Shown here one piece after another: positions 35,930 to 50,900 of a DNA stretch of 64,000 nt. Location: positions 3,782,001 to 3,846,000 of the forward strand of contig BSYQ01000002.1 of the NCBI GenBank assembly GCA_030272585.1, in the 5' to 3' direction. Below the pieces are notes generated by a model that saw only the letters and a list, made by a program, of their open reading frames with translations, was not told the origin of the DNA and did not search any database. The position numbers and the translations under genes are program-made. Each line of letters opens with the position of its first letter. The stretch's first letter is position 1. The DNA is from Bryopsis sp. KO-2023 (taxonomy: Eukaryota > Chlorophyta > Ulvophyceae > Bryopsidales > Bryopsidaceae).

Positions 35930-38900
35930 CTATAGGAAAGGAAAATAAAACAAAGAAAATTTATTCAGAAAAGTAAGCAAGGAAAGAAAAAAAAAAGTTG
36001 AAAAAAAAAAAAAAAAGATTTATAGTGTTTCCCTTTTGCCCGTCATTCCCCCGGTATCACCCTCGCCCCCTGCGCCCTCCCCCCTCCCTCTGATTTGCAG
36101 TTTCCCCCCCCCCCGCCCCCCCCCTTGATTCCCATGTGGTGAACCCCTCTCCCCTCCCCCTCTGATTTGCAGTCGCCCCCCCCCCCCCCCCCCCCTTGAT
36201 TCCCATGTGGTGAACCCCTCCCCCCCCCCCCTGTTTTTTGCAGTCGCCCCCCCCCCCCCCCCTTGATTCCCATGTGGTGAACCCCTGCCCCCTCCCCCTC
36301 TGATTTGTAACGTTTGAAACACTACATTCCTTGGTAGCCCTTGGTACCCTCCTTGTAGCTTCTGGGTCCACCTGGCCAAACTCAGCCCGGGGAAAAAGCG
36401 GAGAGGAGTGATGTCGAAACCAAGGAGCTCCATACGGTGGTCCTAATCCAATTCTGAAGGGAAAACACCAATTTCAAAGGTGACAAAGCGATTGTGGAGG
36501 GAATTGATGAATTGAGACCCGCATGACCCAGGGGCGTATAAAAACAGGGGTGAAAGAACAAGAGATTGCGATGGTTTGAGCATGCTGTTTTGAAGCTCTG
36601 GTGGAAGAAACATGAAGGTCTTTTGGTCTGTTTAGATGGAAGGGCACCTTTTATAATGAGATATCCAATGGAGTGGTGGGAAGGTGGTGGTTTGCAGCAC
36701 TCTTTCGTATTGATTCTTCTTGTGGCTTGAGCTTTGAGATCTGCACCCCTTTCCCTCAGCCTTGTCTACGTGCTGCTGTTCAGCAGTGCACCATTCGTGG
36801 ACGCCCCTGAAATCACCCAGCCATCATTCTTCTTGTGGCTTGAGCTTTGAGATCTGCACCCCTTTCCCTCAACCTTGTCTACGTGCTGCTGTTCAGCAGT
36901 GCACGATTCGTGGACGCCCCTGAAATCACCCAGCCATAATTTACAGTTGCACAAGTTACAGGTCATTTACAGTTCCATCAGCCCCCCAAATGCCCCCGAA
37001 TACTCAGACTCAAATAATCTCTCTTCTCCCATAAATTTCCAATTCGTTCTCTCGAGTATTCCGACAATGACAGCATGTCTCTCATGAATGTGACAGGCAA
37101 ACTATCCATCCTGGATGACAACAATCCTTCATGCTAGAAACCCCCATCCCTGAAATCGCTGGAAAGAAACACAGGCCCACTGTCTCATGGGCTAATGCCA
37201 GAGATTGCATCGCCATTCTCTTCCTCATAGCTCTCTCTTCCACTCTCCACAGAAGTGAAAAATATCAAAACCATCCCGGCCTCCAGGAAGGGGTGGGGAG
37301 GTACACGATGATTTAACAACTTCTTACCGTGCTACTGGTCGAACTAATCTGGTGCCATCAGGCATGAGCGCCATAAAATCTTCTTCATCCCCCACCAAAT
37401 CGTGCACTTCCTCCCTCTCCATAACTTCTCCATGTTTGGTTTTCACGCACATCAGGTCCAATGCATGAACCTGGCACATATTCATAAAGGTCTTTCAAAG
37501 TCTATCAAGGCATGTCAAAAAACCACCTGGTGTGAATCCTACAGAAGTCAACGGTCATTCATGAGTCCAGATGCCAGGAAATCAGGAATGAAGGTTTTGA
37601 TACCAGAAAAATACACACAGGTAATAATGTGTGGCAAAATTGATCTTGATGTGGAGGAGCCCCAAGACGCAGTGGAAGAACAATTGACGATTCCCCATTT
37701 GTTCAAATTCAATTTAAGTCAACAGGAGCCCTCCGCAACAGAAAAAAAAGGCGCACACAGACATACGAAAAGCAAACGAAGTCTGCTGCTCATTCCTGAC
37801 AGAACACCTATGCAAGGGAGAGCCTTTTATACATGTGTAAATGAGGCAACCCGAAAAAAAAAAAAAAAAAATCAACAGATTTGGAGTCCACTTCTGGGAT
37901 TGTCCTGATGCAAGGAATGCTAAGTTCATTTTTGTACATACATATATACTTTTTTTAAGGAAAGCTGGATAGCTAACAAAAAAGAGCTCATCATGCAGTC
38001 TACCCTTGAGGCATGTGCAAAGTGTTGCAGCGGTGGCTCGTTGGAATTATCAAAATTGATCACGGGAAATCGGTCCCTTGTCCATCGCAACGTAGCATTC
38101 TAAACCCACTCTTGCGACCCGCCCCTTGTCAGAGGCATCCGACCCTAAGCAAAGCCAACACCTATCGACGGGGTTTTTTGGGCTCCTAAAATCGTTTCTG
38201 TCCTTCATAGATGCCAGCTCCACTCTCAGGTCACATCCGAACCGTTGAGTTCTCTGCCAGCTTGCCGCATCGCCTCCACCGACTCGAATTGTCCGAATGC
38301 CCAAGAATTGATTTTTCCTTCAGCATTAGTCCCTCTGTAGATGCTCGTGACCTGTGGAGATTATTCTTTTTCAGTTTTTTACAGAGGAGAAAAAAAGGGA
38401 AAGAAGAGTTGAAATAGACAATCGCACATCGATTGATCTTGAATTTTTCCGGAGGCTTTCTCAAAGTACCTCTCCTACACTAGGAACGTGGTCTTTCACA
38501 TCATTTTTCTTCATGGAGAGTATCAAGCTGCTCACGAAGCAAGTTTTCCTCCGGTCTTTCACAACACCGGGTGTTCCCCGGCTTGGCTACACTGTTTTCA
38601 GCCTCTTGCTTTGGTGCCATCCCCAGCTCTCCTGACCATCCTGCAAAAACACTAGAGTATTGTGAATCAGTGAATTCAATCTTTGTACTGGTAACCAGTC
38701 CTCCTACGAAGAAAAACATATTTATATATATTTATATTTATGTCGGTATGTGCGTTTTGACTATTTGATTATTAAGTCGCTGCCGATCAATGTGACGATC
38801 GAAGGAAAGCTCAAATGTGAATTTGAACCAAAGGGTGAGATGAAATGGTACTAAGGAAAGATTGCAAACAGGAAAAAAAAATGAGAAAGAGGTTGGGCAG

Positions 38901-41900
38901 GGGAAAAGAAAGACTGGATCAACAACGAGAGAGCACACTTGGGGAGCTGGCTAGAGGAGGGTGAAAGGGGGGGCAACAGCCTACATGGTCGAAGTCTTAA
39001 CTCTAATTGTCAGACAAACCAGCCCTGGACTTATATCCCAATCCTCGCATTCCACCAGACATTTCCCCACCAGTTTCACCCAGCTGAGATCTGTGTCCAA
39101 CAACCTGCATCCTACCCATGGAATCTACTCCACTACCTCCTCCCCCAAAGTTCTGAATGTTTTCAGTTGGGGGTTGACTGATGGGATGAGTGGGCTGCCA
39201 CAAGGCACAATCATCACGCACGGGTTGGGGGAAGGTTCAATCAGACTGGGCAGAATGCTTTGCCCAAAACAAATGCGCACCTTGATTTGCTGAAGGAGGA
39301 GGCATGAGATTCTGAGCAGCCGGCAGGGTGGACAGCCCTTGCATCAGTGCAGGAAATTGCAGAGGGCTGGCATGCCGGACATTCGTAGGTCATAGACCGA
39401 AGATCGATTTGCTCATGCCGAAACCAACATGGTCTTTTCCACTCCGCACCGCTCCCATCTCTGTCTCCTATTTAAAATATATTCTTTTCAGGTGAAGTAA
39501 GAAAGACTGCGCTATCGTTGGCATTCACCACCATCCACGTAAAATTACAAATATCAACACGAAGGGTTTTGACAGGCCCACTGCATTGAGACTACATGAT
39601 TTCGACAGAACAAGATTGATTGACAGCTAACACAGGATGATCCCAAACCTCCTTCTCGGAACTAACCTCAGTTTCTAAGGATCCTTTTTGGTTTCTCAAA
39701 GTTTATTGACAGGAAGGGAAGTCGATGAATATGGTGGCAGCATGTGCAACATTCCAGGGTCCACATCGGCCGCCAATGTCGTTTGCAAGGCAATGAAGGG
39801 CTTCTGTTTCGGAAAGCCCAGAGGAGACAGAGAAATGAATTGAGTAACGTAGGGGGGCCTTCATCCCAACAGGAACCGGCAGCCAATTTCCCTCCACGAT
39901 GAAAATCAGCCAAAACTCTAGACTGCATAGCAGCTCTTGGAGCACGCCCACTGTCCCCGCAGTCTCTTTAGGGCCACTCCAGTAATGTTAGCATCGTTTT
40001 GCCTCGAGCTCCCCTCTTCCCCAAATTCCGTCTCATGGACATTCGCAGCTGCAAGGAAGGCCTGATATTGAAGGGAAAACCTGGTACAGATGGAGTAGGG
40101 CCGTTCCTGAGGATGGCGTGGTGCTGCAAGACCTGGTGGAACGTGGGTTTCATCCGACCATCGATGCTGAAAACCAAAGGCACACACTGAACCTCTTTTT
40201 CTCACAGTTCGAAAACACCTATTGAAGTCAAAAGGTCTGGCATCCACTGGTATTCTCACGCAACAATGCTCTCCTCTCAGATTGACCCAACGCTTCCCAA
40301 AAGAAATTCTTTTCAGCCTTCTCAACCTTCTTCCCATGTCAGCATGTGCATTCTGGATCGTTAATCGGGCAGGCTTCATCTGTGTGTTTACCTTAGCTCA
40401 ACAAACTCAGGCCTATCCACAGATTTCTTCCTTTGTCGACGAAACCATTTCCTTCTTCTGGTGGAATCCATCAGTCCTTGCTTTTTCGAGGGGGGGGGGG
40501 GGGGGGGTATTTCATGAGCTTGAAATTCGTGGCATAACACCACACTTCTGAATCGACGTGTCCGGTGACTTCGACTTCCCATGGCCCCACGCATTCCCAA
40601 GCAGGGGGCGAAAGAATATCAGGAAGATTATCAGAGTTGCGATGGCCTGTGCTTTTCAGGCTGAACTGTTTTCCATCGGTGATGAGCAGACACTTGTGGG
40701 AAAACGACCACATCGGTGACGTCGCTTGCTCTCGTACACCTTTGTTAAAAACCAGCATATTTGCTTTGTCAATGTCTATCAGACAACCGGATGCACCCAA
40801 AGAGCTCACCGAATCCATCCTTTTATCGTCAACTAAGCGTTCGTTCACATAAAATAAATAGACAGAAATTCGGCCTCCTTGCAAACGAAAAACCGCCTGA
40901 GAAAGGGCATAAAAGAAAAACAGTCAACAGCAAAACGATGATGCATGGGTGCAAAAATTGAAATAGAAAGGTTGACTTGTTCCTTCGGATTTGCAGCCAA
41001 TCACACCATTAGACTTGTCCTCGTCGAGTTGGAAAACGCACACAGGCTTCTAACGACTTCTTCAAGAGTACATTTTCGATAGCCAGACTCCAGCACAATG
41101 CCTCGGCCCACGTTCACAGCCACCACCAGAGATGATTGATCGAATCCCAACATAGACCCTGCTCCACCTCTCAGTTGCACACCCCTCTCTCCTGATAAAA
41201 GAAAACACACTGGGATGGTTTCGTCGACATTCCAGCGCTTCGGTGTGCTTTGTTATGCAAGAGCGAAGTTTGATAGGCTCCAAATTTGTTTTGACAAGCT
41301 TCCATCAAGGACTCACAGTATCAGCATTTCATTGGCTTGAAAGATATTTGAAAAATTGGGTAAAACTAAAAAGCGGATTACTTGCAGTAATTGCTCACAC
41401 AGGGGATCCTACACCACAAGCACACCCACAACTATTCTTCTGCTAGACCACCTTGGTGCGCATTGCTTGCACCATTTTTTGTGAATAATGGTTTGGACCC
41501 CTCCAAGGTGGAACTCGACAGTCATCGAGCCCAGCTCTCTGTTTGCAGAATCCACCATCTTCACGACAAGTTCTTGTAGAGGGTCTGCAGCGGCGTTTGT
41601 TAATGCAATCTGGCCTGTGGCGAACTTGTCCCATTGGGCAATCCGGGTGATGTCGTAGATGCCCCACACCAGAACTTTCTTGGCAGTTTCCTGGGGAAGA
41701 TTGAAATTGAGTCCTACAAAACATGCCAGGCACAAATACGTTATCACACAGCGAGGTCTCAACATTGCAGCCTCCTCACTCATTGACCCACAGACGTTTT
41801 CTTCGGGAAGACCTGAGAAAACAGATGCCATTCAAGCCGCTGGTCAAAAACAATGCTCCCACCTGGCACATGCACCAACACAACCAAGCTATTTCCATGC

Positions 41901-44900
41901 TGTAAAGTTAACCTTACCACTCCAGACCTTCCAAGACAAGTCATATCCTTGTCTCCTGACTGCAGGGCTGCCACCAATTATATATTATTATACTATATTA
42001 TTACTATTTTCATGTTTCCACCAAGGAGCTCAGCCAGATTTTTTGCAAAGACGGCCCACTCTTCCAGAAAGCAATCCAAAGAAATTTACCTTGTGTAAAA
42101 ATGGCCATAGCAGCCAACGTTGTACCCCCTTCCTCGGGCTTCCAGGCGGGTTGCTCAACAGGTCTGGCACCAGGGATTTTTCCATCCATCAATTCCCCAT
42201 CCGCTTCCATCATGTTAACATCCGATTCGATTTCATCTCGTATATTTTCTGACCCAGGTGGTGTTTTCTCCAGCCTCGTCATATCAACCGGCAACTGTTG
42301 CTAGGCCGATCCCACTCCCACACATCCATTTCAGTCTTTGGCGGTGTAATACTCTCAACCCCCCTTGCTCCCGGTTGGAGAATATCGGCCGGACATGGAT
42401 CGAATGCTCTTTAAATCTTCACACACTTTCCCCCCTTGAACATGGCTCTCACAAGCTGCCCCACGATGCCTCGACCAATTCATGGTCAGAGTTTGGCTGA
42501 TGTTCAATTCAGATTCCTACTATCGATAGGCTGGGGCTCTTGGCCGAGTCGGTGTTCGTTTGCACTAAAACCGGCCACCTCACGAGGCCAATTCGAAACT
42601 CCCAGCGGGTGCTTCCCTGGCGAATCCCCCGCCCCCGACATATTTTTCTCTAACTGAGAAACATCATTTCTTGGCGTCCCTTCAACACGTGACGGATCCG
42701 GGATAGGATCACGACTTACATGTGGGATTTGCTCTCACCTTTCGCCCTCGACCGGCATTTCACCTCTTTCATCGTACTCACACACAGGAATTATCTGGGT
42801 TTTTATAATTGTTTCTTTATCCATCGAAAGAGTCGCACAAAATTAAACCCCCTACCTCAACCCCCCCTTTTCTTTCCTCATTCCATTTTTTTTTCTTACC
42901 TCTGTCGTGATCACCGCCACTTGGATAGCAAGGTGCCCGATGTGGATCCTCACATTCTCCCTTACGTCGTAGAGCTGGGCCCGCCGATTGCTCGGGTGCC
43001 GCCCTAATATCTCCATGATCCTTGAATAAATGTTGCTTGTGAATGCTTTCCTCGACGACTGCCCCCTCCTCTCATCCACCCACCTCTCAAGCTCCTTCTC
43101 CGTCCGAAGCAACCTCCTACACGATTTTGATAGACAAAAAAAAAAAAAGTCCCATTCAGTCCATTCCATCTGTATGCCCTCCTTGTTCGAAAATTCTGTG
43201 ATGATAGATGAGCCTCGGTAGGCCAAAAAAAAACCTTCCGAAAGGAGTGGTTCAAATTTCCTTTCTTGCACAATCCCGCGATGAAGTTGGAAAGCGGAAA
43301 GGTCTAAGGAAAGGGCTGTGCATTTGTGTGTGAGAGAGAGAGAGAGTGTGTGTGTGTGATTTTTTTATTTTTTTTCTGGGTGGGCACATACATCCAACCA
43401 CAAAGAAGAAGGGTACACAAGGCAGAAGGGAAGAAAAAAAGGCAGCCTGCAGTCCCCTGAAACATGAAAACAAAGGGCCTCTGGACATGTCAAGGGGGGG
43501 GGGGGGAAACAAGAACAAGGGCAACAGGGGAGGTCAAGGCAGCCTGCAGTTCCCTGAAACATGAAAACAAAGGGCCTCTGAACATGTCAAGAGGGGGGGG
43601 GGGAACAAGAACAAGGGCAACAGGGGAGGTCTCCTCAACTTTCCAACCCGCGCAAGCACTCACGCCGGGCTCCCGTCCGCCGGGTCGACGCGCGCCCGCA
43701 TCCTCGCCGCCGTCGCCATCGCTCGCCGCCCTGCGCGCTTCGAGTTCCCTTCCCTTCGCGTCCTTTGCCGGGCGGTCGGTCTCGCTCAACGGTGGTCGCG
43801 GGCAGCCAGCGAGCGGGGGCGCCTCGCTCGTTCCTCCACCACGGGGAGGGGGTCGCTCCGCCAGACGTGCGTCGCGCGCAGGCGCACGACGCTGTACCAC
43901 AGTGTACCGCGCGGTGCCAGCGCGGCGGCGACGGCGACCCCAGGTGTGACGACGGGACAGCGGGCTCGTTAACGCCTGCGAGGGCGACGGCGTGAAAGCG
44001 ACGTGACGTAGACCGTTAACCATTAACGCCCCGTCGTCCCAGCACGCGTTAATGGCCCCCTGACATATAGTGGATAAAGGAGCCAACCGTGGACCTTATC
44101 TTCAGGAAGGGTATACTGTACAATGTCTTAGACAGGAATAAAAGGCGTCGAGGCAAGTGTACCGATGATGAGTTCGTTAAAGTCCGTCCCTCCTCTTGTA
44201 GATTAGACAAGGATGAGATCCACGAGTACTCGATGAAGTCAACGGCAAGTGGCATTAAGATACGGTTAATTGGCCATAGACGCGATAAAAGGTTGCCCAA
44301 CTCCTCGTCCGTTCTCAATAGGGCAATCGATGTTCAAGGACAAGGACAAGGACAAGGTACATCGAAACGAGAATGGCGACTTTTCGAAGAGATAAAATAA
44401 GAGGGAGACTTTTTTTCTTTAGGTTTTTTCAGGTACCAAAGTATGTACTGAGTATATACGTCCGAAAGCACATATACATCAGGAGGAAGGGTTTAATCAC
44501 CTGAACATTTTTTTAATTCTATGTTTGGCATGTTTTTTTGTTTTTTTTGCATGGTACAAACCTTCTATTTCTCTTTCCCCCCCCCCCCCCCCCCCCCTCC
44601 CCAAAAAAAAACCAAAAAAATCCAAAAAAATCCAAGGAAAGATAATCCAAGGAAAGATAAGATAAAAACTGGTTATGTAAGCCTTTTTAAAGAAGTCATG
44701 TTCTGTTCCTATCATCACCTGCCCTCCACTTTTCTGTCTCACTCTTTTTCCTTGCTCTTCTGTCACACTTTTTGCCTCACTCTTTCAGTTTCCCAGCTTT
44801 TCATGTAAGGAGTGCAGAGTTGACGGAAGAAGCTTCCACACCCCCGATAATTTTTTGTTTCCCTCTGTAGAAAATAAGACAAAAAAGGAACACAAACAAA

Positions 44901-47900
44901 TAAATAAATTTCAGAATATGGACAGGCGGAGAAGAGCCCATTCAAAATTCACAGAAACTCTCTTTTCCTAATTAGCACTACAAGAAAATAACAATATTGT
45001 CTATAAAAACATAAATATTCTGACTGCATCACACACACATAAAAAAAAGAGACAAAAAAATTCTCTATGGCTGAATGAGGGTCAGGGAAAAGGTAAATAA
45101 TTTTTACCATCAACCATAAACAAAGAACTACAGAATTGAAAAGTAAAAGAAATAATTATTTTTTTCTTTTATTTTTTTTTGCTGCAGAGGGTCAGTAAAA
45201 ATAGTATATTCTTGTTATAATACCTTGTGTCTACCAGAAATATTTTTTGAGCCACCTGACCAGGGGGGAAAAACTTCTTTTCGTCGAAATCCTTTTTCCT
45301 GACGACCTGCGCAGCGAAAAAAGATCATCCCCTCATCCCCTGTTTATCACGACATCTTTTTTTTTTCCATTACGTGTGTCGCGGAACCCCAACCAGAAAA
45401 CAAAAACTTCCGACGACAAAAAGGGTGAGAAAAAAGAAGAAACGAGCAGAGATCTTTGCCAGGGGGTTTGAAATCCCTGTTTTTGACCATCGGTCAATTG
45501 TCGAGAGCTAACCCCACACCTTTTTTTTTGCTTGGGAATTGCTTTCCCGCGTTCCTTGGAGAGGGGCGACCCCTTCTTCGTTTTCGCCTGCAAGACTTTT
45601 CCCTCACGTCTCCACAGCGGCTAAAAAAAAAAAAATCGAAAATGAGAGAACCCCTGTTTGCGTTCCCCAGGTACGACTACTTACGTAAGGGTCGTTTCTC
45701 AGCGTTCTCAATTTGATTCCAATCATTCCCCAAACGCAGGCAGGTCTGGAATTGCAACACACCACACTCAGATTATTAAAAAGTAAAACCCAAGAAACCC
45801 CTGGAATTTCACAGAGTGTGAAAAACCGTGACACAAACCGTCCACACTCACATTCGACACCTGTTCGAAAAAAACGAAGCTTCTTTTTCTTTACACTCCT
45901 AACCGCCGCCACGCCCTGTTCCTCCTCTCAAACAAACTTCAGCAATCATAGGCGGCTGTTGCCATGGTCGCAAAACCTAAAACCTGGAGCTCGACCAAAA
46001 AACCGAGTGCAACGCTCTCAAGCCTCTTACATGTTTGTCCAGATATCACGCCAGCCACTAAAAACTCCCCGCAGTCAATCGATCAATTATTGAATATTTA
46101 CAACCAGGCAGACTTGATTCGGCAGTCGAATTCGAAAAATACTCGAAAAATACACAGCACAGCAAGAATAAAAACAGGAAACCGACCTGAAATTTGTCAG
46201 AGGCAAATTCATGTTGGGATCTCTTACCTCTGCGTTTGTTGGGGAGGGTGTGCAACTCTTGAAATTGGTCGATTCTGAACCCCAAGAATAAGAAGCTCAG
46301 GAACCTTTTGCCAAAGACTCATGGGGCCTCCTTTTTCACAAGAAAAACACAGTAACTATATGGAGCTTAGAGCCGGGAGCAATATACCTGTGCGTTGATA
46401 TCTCTAAACATAGATCCAGGGCTTTGTCGAGCTCGCTCCTTGAAGTTCCTGTCGTGAACACACATGCACCCAGGGAAACCTATCGAGGTCAAGCACAACA
46501 CTCAATACTAAAGCACCTGCGACACTCAAACTGAAGTTGGATTCGCCAAACAAAGTGTTGTATCCATTCCACAAAAGAAGAGAAGCTCGCTTTTTCCAAG
46601 AGGGAGAGCGACACAGAGTTCATCAAACGCACTACCGACCCGCCAAAGCAATACTGGAGGTCAATACGGGGCGAATAACTCAAAGAGAAGACATTGATCG
46701 ATTGATCGTAAGGTTCGCTTGGAAATCCGTAAATACTTCTAACTATAGAATTAATATAAAAAGATTCTTACAAAGAACTATTTATATTAGCTCAAGAGTA
46801 ATATTTCGGATACAACGTGTGTGACGACTGGCGGTTGTAACAACGTGGGTGATGTGAAAGAATTTGAGATGCGGCGCTTTGTTGACGACGTGAACAATGC
46901 CGCAATGCATCCATCAGAAAAGGGTTTTTTTAGCCCCGTTATGTTCTTAGGAAGCCCGACAGAGTGCGCGTTCGAAAGGTAGTGGATTTCGGGTTAGCAG
47001 AAACTTAAATTTGACGGTTATCTTAGTGAGAATAGACCTGTGTGGACTCTGAGAAAATACTATTAAGGATAGCCAGTATAAGAATAAAACTCGAATAAAC
47101 GGAAGAAGGAACCGTCGGATCAACAACTTCGGTTGTCGACACAAATCTTAATATTTTAAAGGAAATGAGGAGCATTAGGGATGAGGCTCAACGCCTCCGA
47201 TTCCGTCTCAATGACCTAAAGACACACGATTGCGACTAACACAAAATCCATCAAAAGAGTTATGAGTATTGCCTTGGGCGACCATTATAGGATAATGATT
47301 ATGCCTCAGAGCGGGGAGCCATCATCACAATACAACGTTGCTCCTGCAGACAACATGGAATACGTCTACCGGTTCCCCACACAGGAAAGGGGATTTCACT
47401 AATTGGGGCGAAGAGTTCGCTACCCTAATGATCTCAATAGTTATGGCCATCGCTGACGATATAGAGAATACTACAAGACGCTGCTTTCGGGTCTCCCCTT
47501 ACGAGCACCTGGGTTGACTATCTCGCGTGTACCAAGCTCTACTACGTCATCCTGCCTCCGGTAGCACGAAGAGTTTTAATCTAAGTTCCCCGGGTATGAG
47601 TGCTCTTGCCGAGACACTTTACAAGCCGGTTAAGAGTCAAAGGCGATTCATAAATGCGCTGACTGTTGATTTACTCATGAAGAATGTTACCACGTCTTTC
47701 GTAATGAGACTATTCAGGCGTCTTACAATATTACTTGAGAGCATGCCTAAGGCAATCGTTCCACCAGGGTCCGAGGTAATAGTTTACATAGACGAGAGAA
47801 TAGTTGATATCAACGGCAAAAGCTTCGCACTTCCAGTCACAGACATAGATGTCACGATGATGACCAAGGAGACGGATTCGTTCACTAGGCTACCATCTAT

Positions 47901-50900
47901 GGCTATAGGGAACTATATCTTTAACAGGCTCAATGGTGACGATCCCGGTACCTCGGAGAAGAAGACAAGGGATGAGTACTTGAAGAGAAGCACCAGAGCG
48001 GCGATGAGGAGATAGTCTTTAAAAATCGACGTGGTATTTTAGGGATTACGCAGTGAACCGGATATTGCCTTCGCCTTCTTCCTTGGTGCCTAACATAGAC
48101 TCATCATCGGGATATGTTGCATAATTTTGACTATCCAACCCATAAGACCCTCCATCGGATTGAGCTAGAAAGCCGTTGATCTTGATAAAAATAAGACAAT
48201 ACAAGACCCTATCCAAAGACCACGACTTATCCATCCCCGTAATTATCATCGGACCTTCTATATATATATATATAATACCTCGATATTACCCCGACAATAA
48301 GACCTGCGTAACGAAGACCACGCACCACTTAAACTTTGTTACTAGTCACCGCGCTCCTCATAACCGACCTTTCTCTGTTCCCATTGAGGTTGTCGACCAA
48401 ACAGGCCTTGGTGCTAGGAGGCATGATTTATAGCGAGGATGAAAGACTCAGTATCCTTGACTCAGGTCTTAGAAAGCAACGTTTTCTCAACACCATACCA
48501 CGACCATATCAGAGACGCGATCATTCCAGAAGCTATTTTTAGATTGTCACGAACACGTCCTTTCAAAATTTTGATCAAGTTTTTCAATTTATGGTTGAAA
48601 AACGAGAATATCATTTCCACAGAGTTTGGTACAGGGGATGTTTGTGCCAATTCATAAAGGGAAAGGAAAAAAATTATATACCTAGGGATCTTTCGTCCAA
48701 TAACTGTGTTTTCGGTGATTTATCGTATTCACTCGAACTGTTTTTGTTAGATAAGATGAAGTCGATTTAATGGAAGAAATGTTAGGTCAATTCTCAAGCA
48801 AAATTCGGGAAATTTATCCATACAATGATGCAAGATATTTTCTGCTTTGGGGCATAGTTTTTATTGTTTTGCAAAGAAAAGGACAAAAAGACTTCTGATT
48901 TTTCTTGCTGGTCAATTTCAGATTGGCTCATGATTCAGTACGACATACATGCCTTTGGGATGGGAGACATTGCAAGAGTCCCCTAAGATTAGGTTAAATT
49001 TATTCCAAGCTCGATGGTTCAGAGGATGAGTTTGGGTTCGTTGCTGAGAGGGTATCTCGTTTGGGCATTTATGGATGGTAGGAGTAGCGCAGGGGGAGCC
49101 TTTTTTTCTTTTTTTTTGCGACCATAAGAAATTAGCGGACTTTTTGCGAATGGTTCTTTTAAAGTGAATAGTCAGGATATAGAAGGTATTTCTTGTGTCG
49201 ATAAATCGCTAGAGGTGATTGCCTACCAACTCGGTGGAAGGATTGCATGAGAAAAAGCTGAAAGTCCTTAGGCAATGTGAGAAAACCTAGTTAATTGGAT
49301 CGGATTTGAACAAAAACGTTCGTGTGATGTTCAAGAGGTTGATTGATCAAAAAGTGAATTTTAGAAATGGAATCGACTAGGGAGGTCACTAAGCTAGGGT
49401 GATTAAATCCATGGTTCATTAATATACAAGATAGGAAATCAAGGTGTGCTTCCATGCAACGATATATCAAGAGGTAATAATTAGTGGGATTATATAAAAA
49501 TGTATATATAATTGATTGTACTCTAAAGGAGTTTTCTCTCGTGACATAGAAGCGAGTTGAGTCGAGTTGTTTGTGCAATTGAAGGCAAGTTGATGTCGAG
49601 ATTATTAGAACGGCATATATAAATGATCATCCGGATGTTCGACACGAACATCCAGATCTTTTTTTCATCCGAGTCCATGGATGAAAAAAGGAAAGTTTAT
49701 GTGGCCATTTCAACATCTATAAAATAAAAATAAAATAGAAGTGCTCGAAATGTGCACGAGATGAGATCAATCGGCGGGTTGGTCCTCACGGATGGTGAGG
49801 GCGTCGAGGATCTGAAATAGACGGGCATCTTACTGTGCAAAGGTATGTCAACATGGGATCTTCATTTCCGGAGATCTATACGTGGACAATGATTGTTGCG
49901 GCGACAAATTAAATACTTATAACTCTTATCCGACCCCGTTATAGTAGGAAAACGACGAATAGATAGAGGTGGTTGCACGATTTGATAACCGAAAGGTTTG
50001 CAAGATAACGACAATGATGATGCTAAGGGCATATCGACCTCGCGAGCATGAATATTGTTTTTTTCTTCATACTCTGGTGTTTTTTGCACACCAGGTTTCA
50101 TACGCAAATCAAACTGGAAGCTTCTCATTGGACGCACGTCCGTGCTTCGTTTCATCGCAAGCAGGATTTTCATCAAGGATTCAATAAAAGTGCGTCGGGG
50201 GTTAAGAATGCTTCATCTGTCTAGGTGGTTTGACAGCTGGGGGGGCTTTTTCGCTGTATGACTTCTGCGCAAACATAAAGTGTCAAGAGCGGATATACTT
50301 GGTGGACGCTTGTGACGAAAGCATTTCAATGTTGAGCCAATAGTAGACATCGAGCCTTCTCTGATATTTTTTTTTCACGTTCATATCCTCACGATTACGT
50401 CGGTAGTCCGACTGATTTCTATATTTTTTTGCACCTCGTTTGCAATTGATGGAGACACGATACACCTATAGAAAGAAAGTTAACTAGCTAAACGCCGAAG
50501 TATCTCGTCTTACGCCAATAATTAGATTAAAAATGTGCTGATTTAGAACGAAAAGTCGGGTCCGACCCGTTCAATTTTTTAGAAGAGTGGATGAAGAAGA
50601 GTACAAGGCGGAGTTTTTTTGAATATGCATGGATAGATTAGAAAAAAAGCAATCGTATATTATAGTGCAGAGAATTCTTCGATTGCGGTTGCGAGTTTTG
50701 CCCGAATAGAACGCCTGCATGTTCGATCAAGCGAGTTTGCGTTGCTAGCTGATGCGGGTTGGTTACCCTCAAGAGGTTTTGGTTACTACAAGATATCGTT
50801 CTGCTGGGGCATTGTATCAATACAAAACCTTTTCGAACAAACGATTCGTTTCAAAGAAAGCTCCTCTGTTGAGTAAAAATATCAACATTGGTCATCAAAA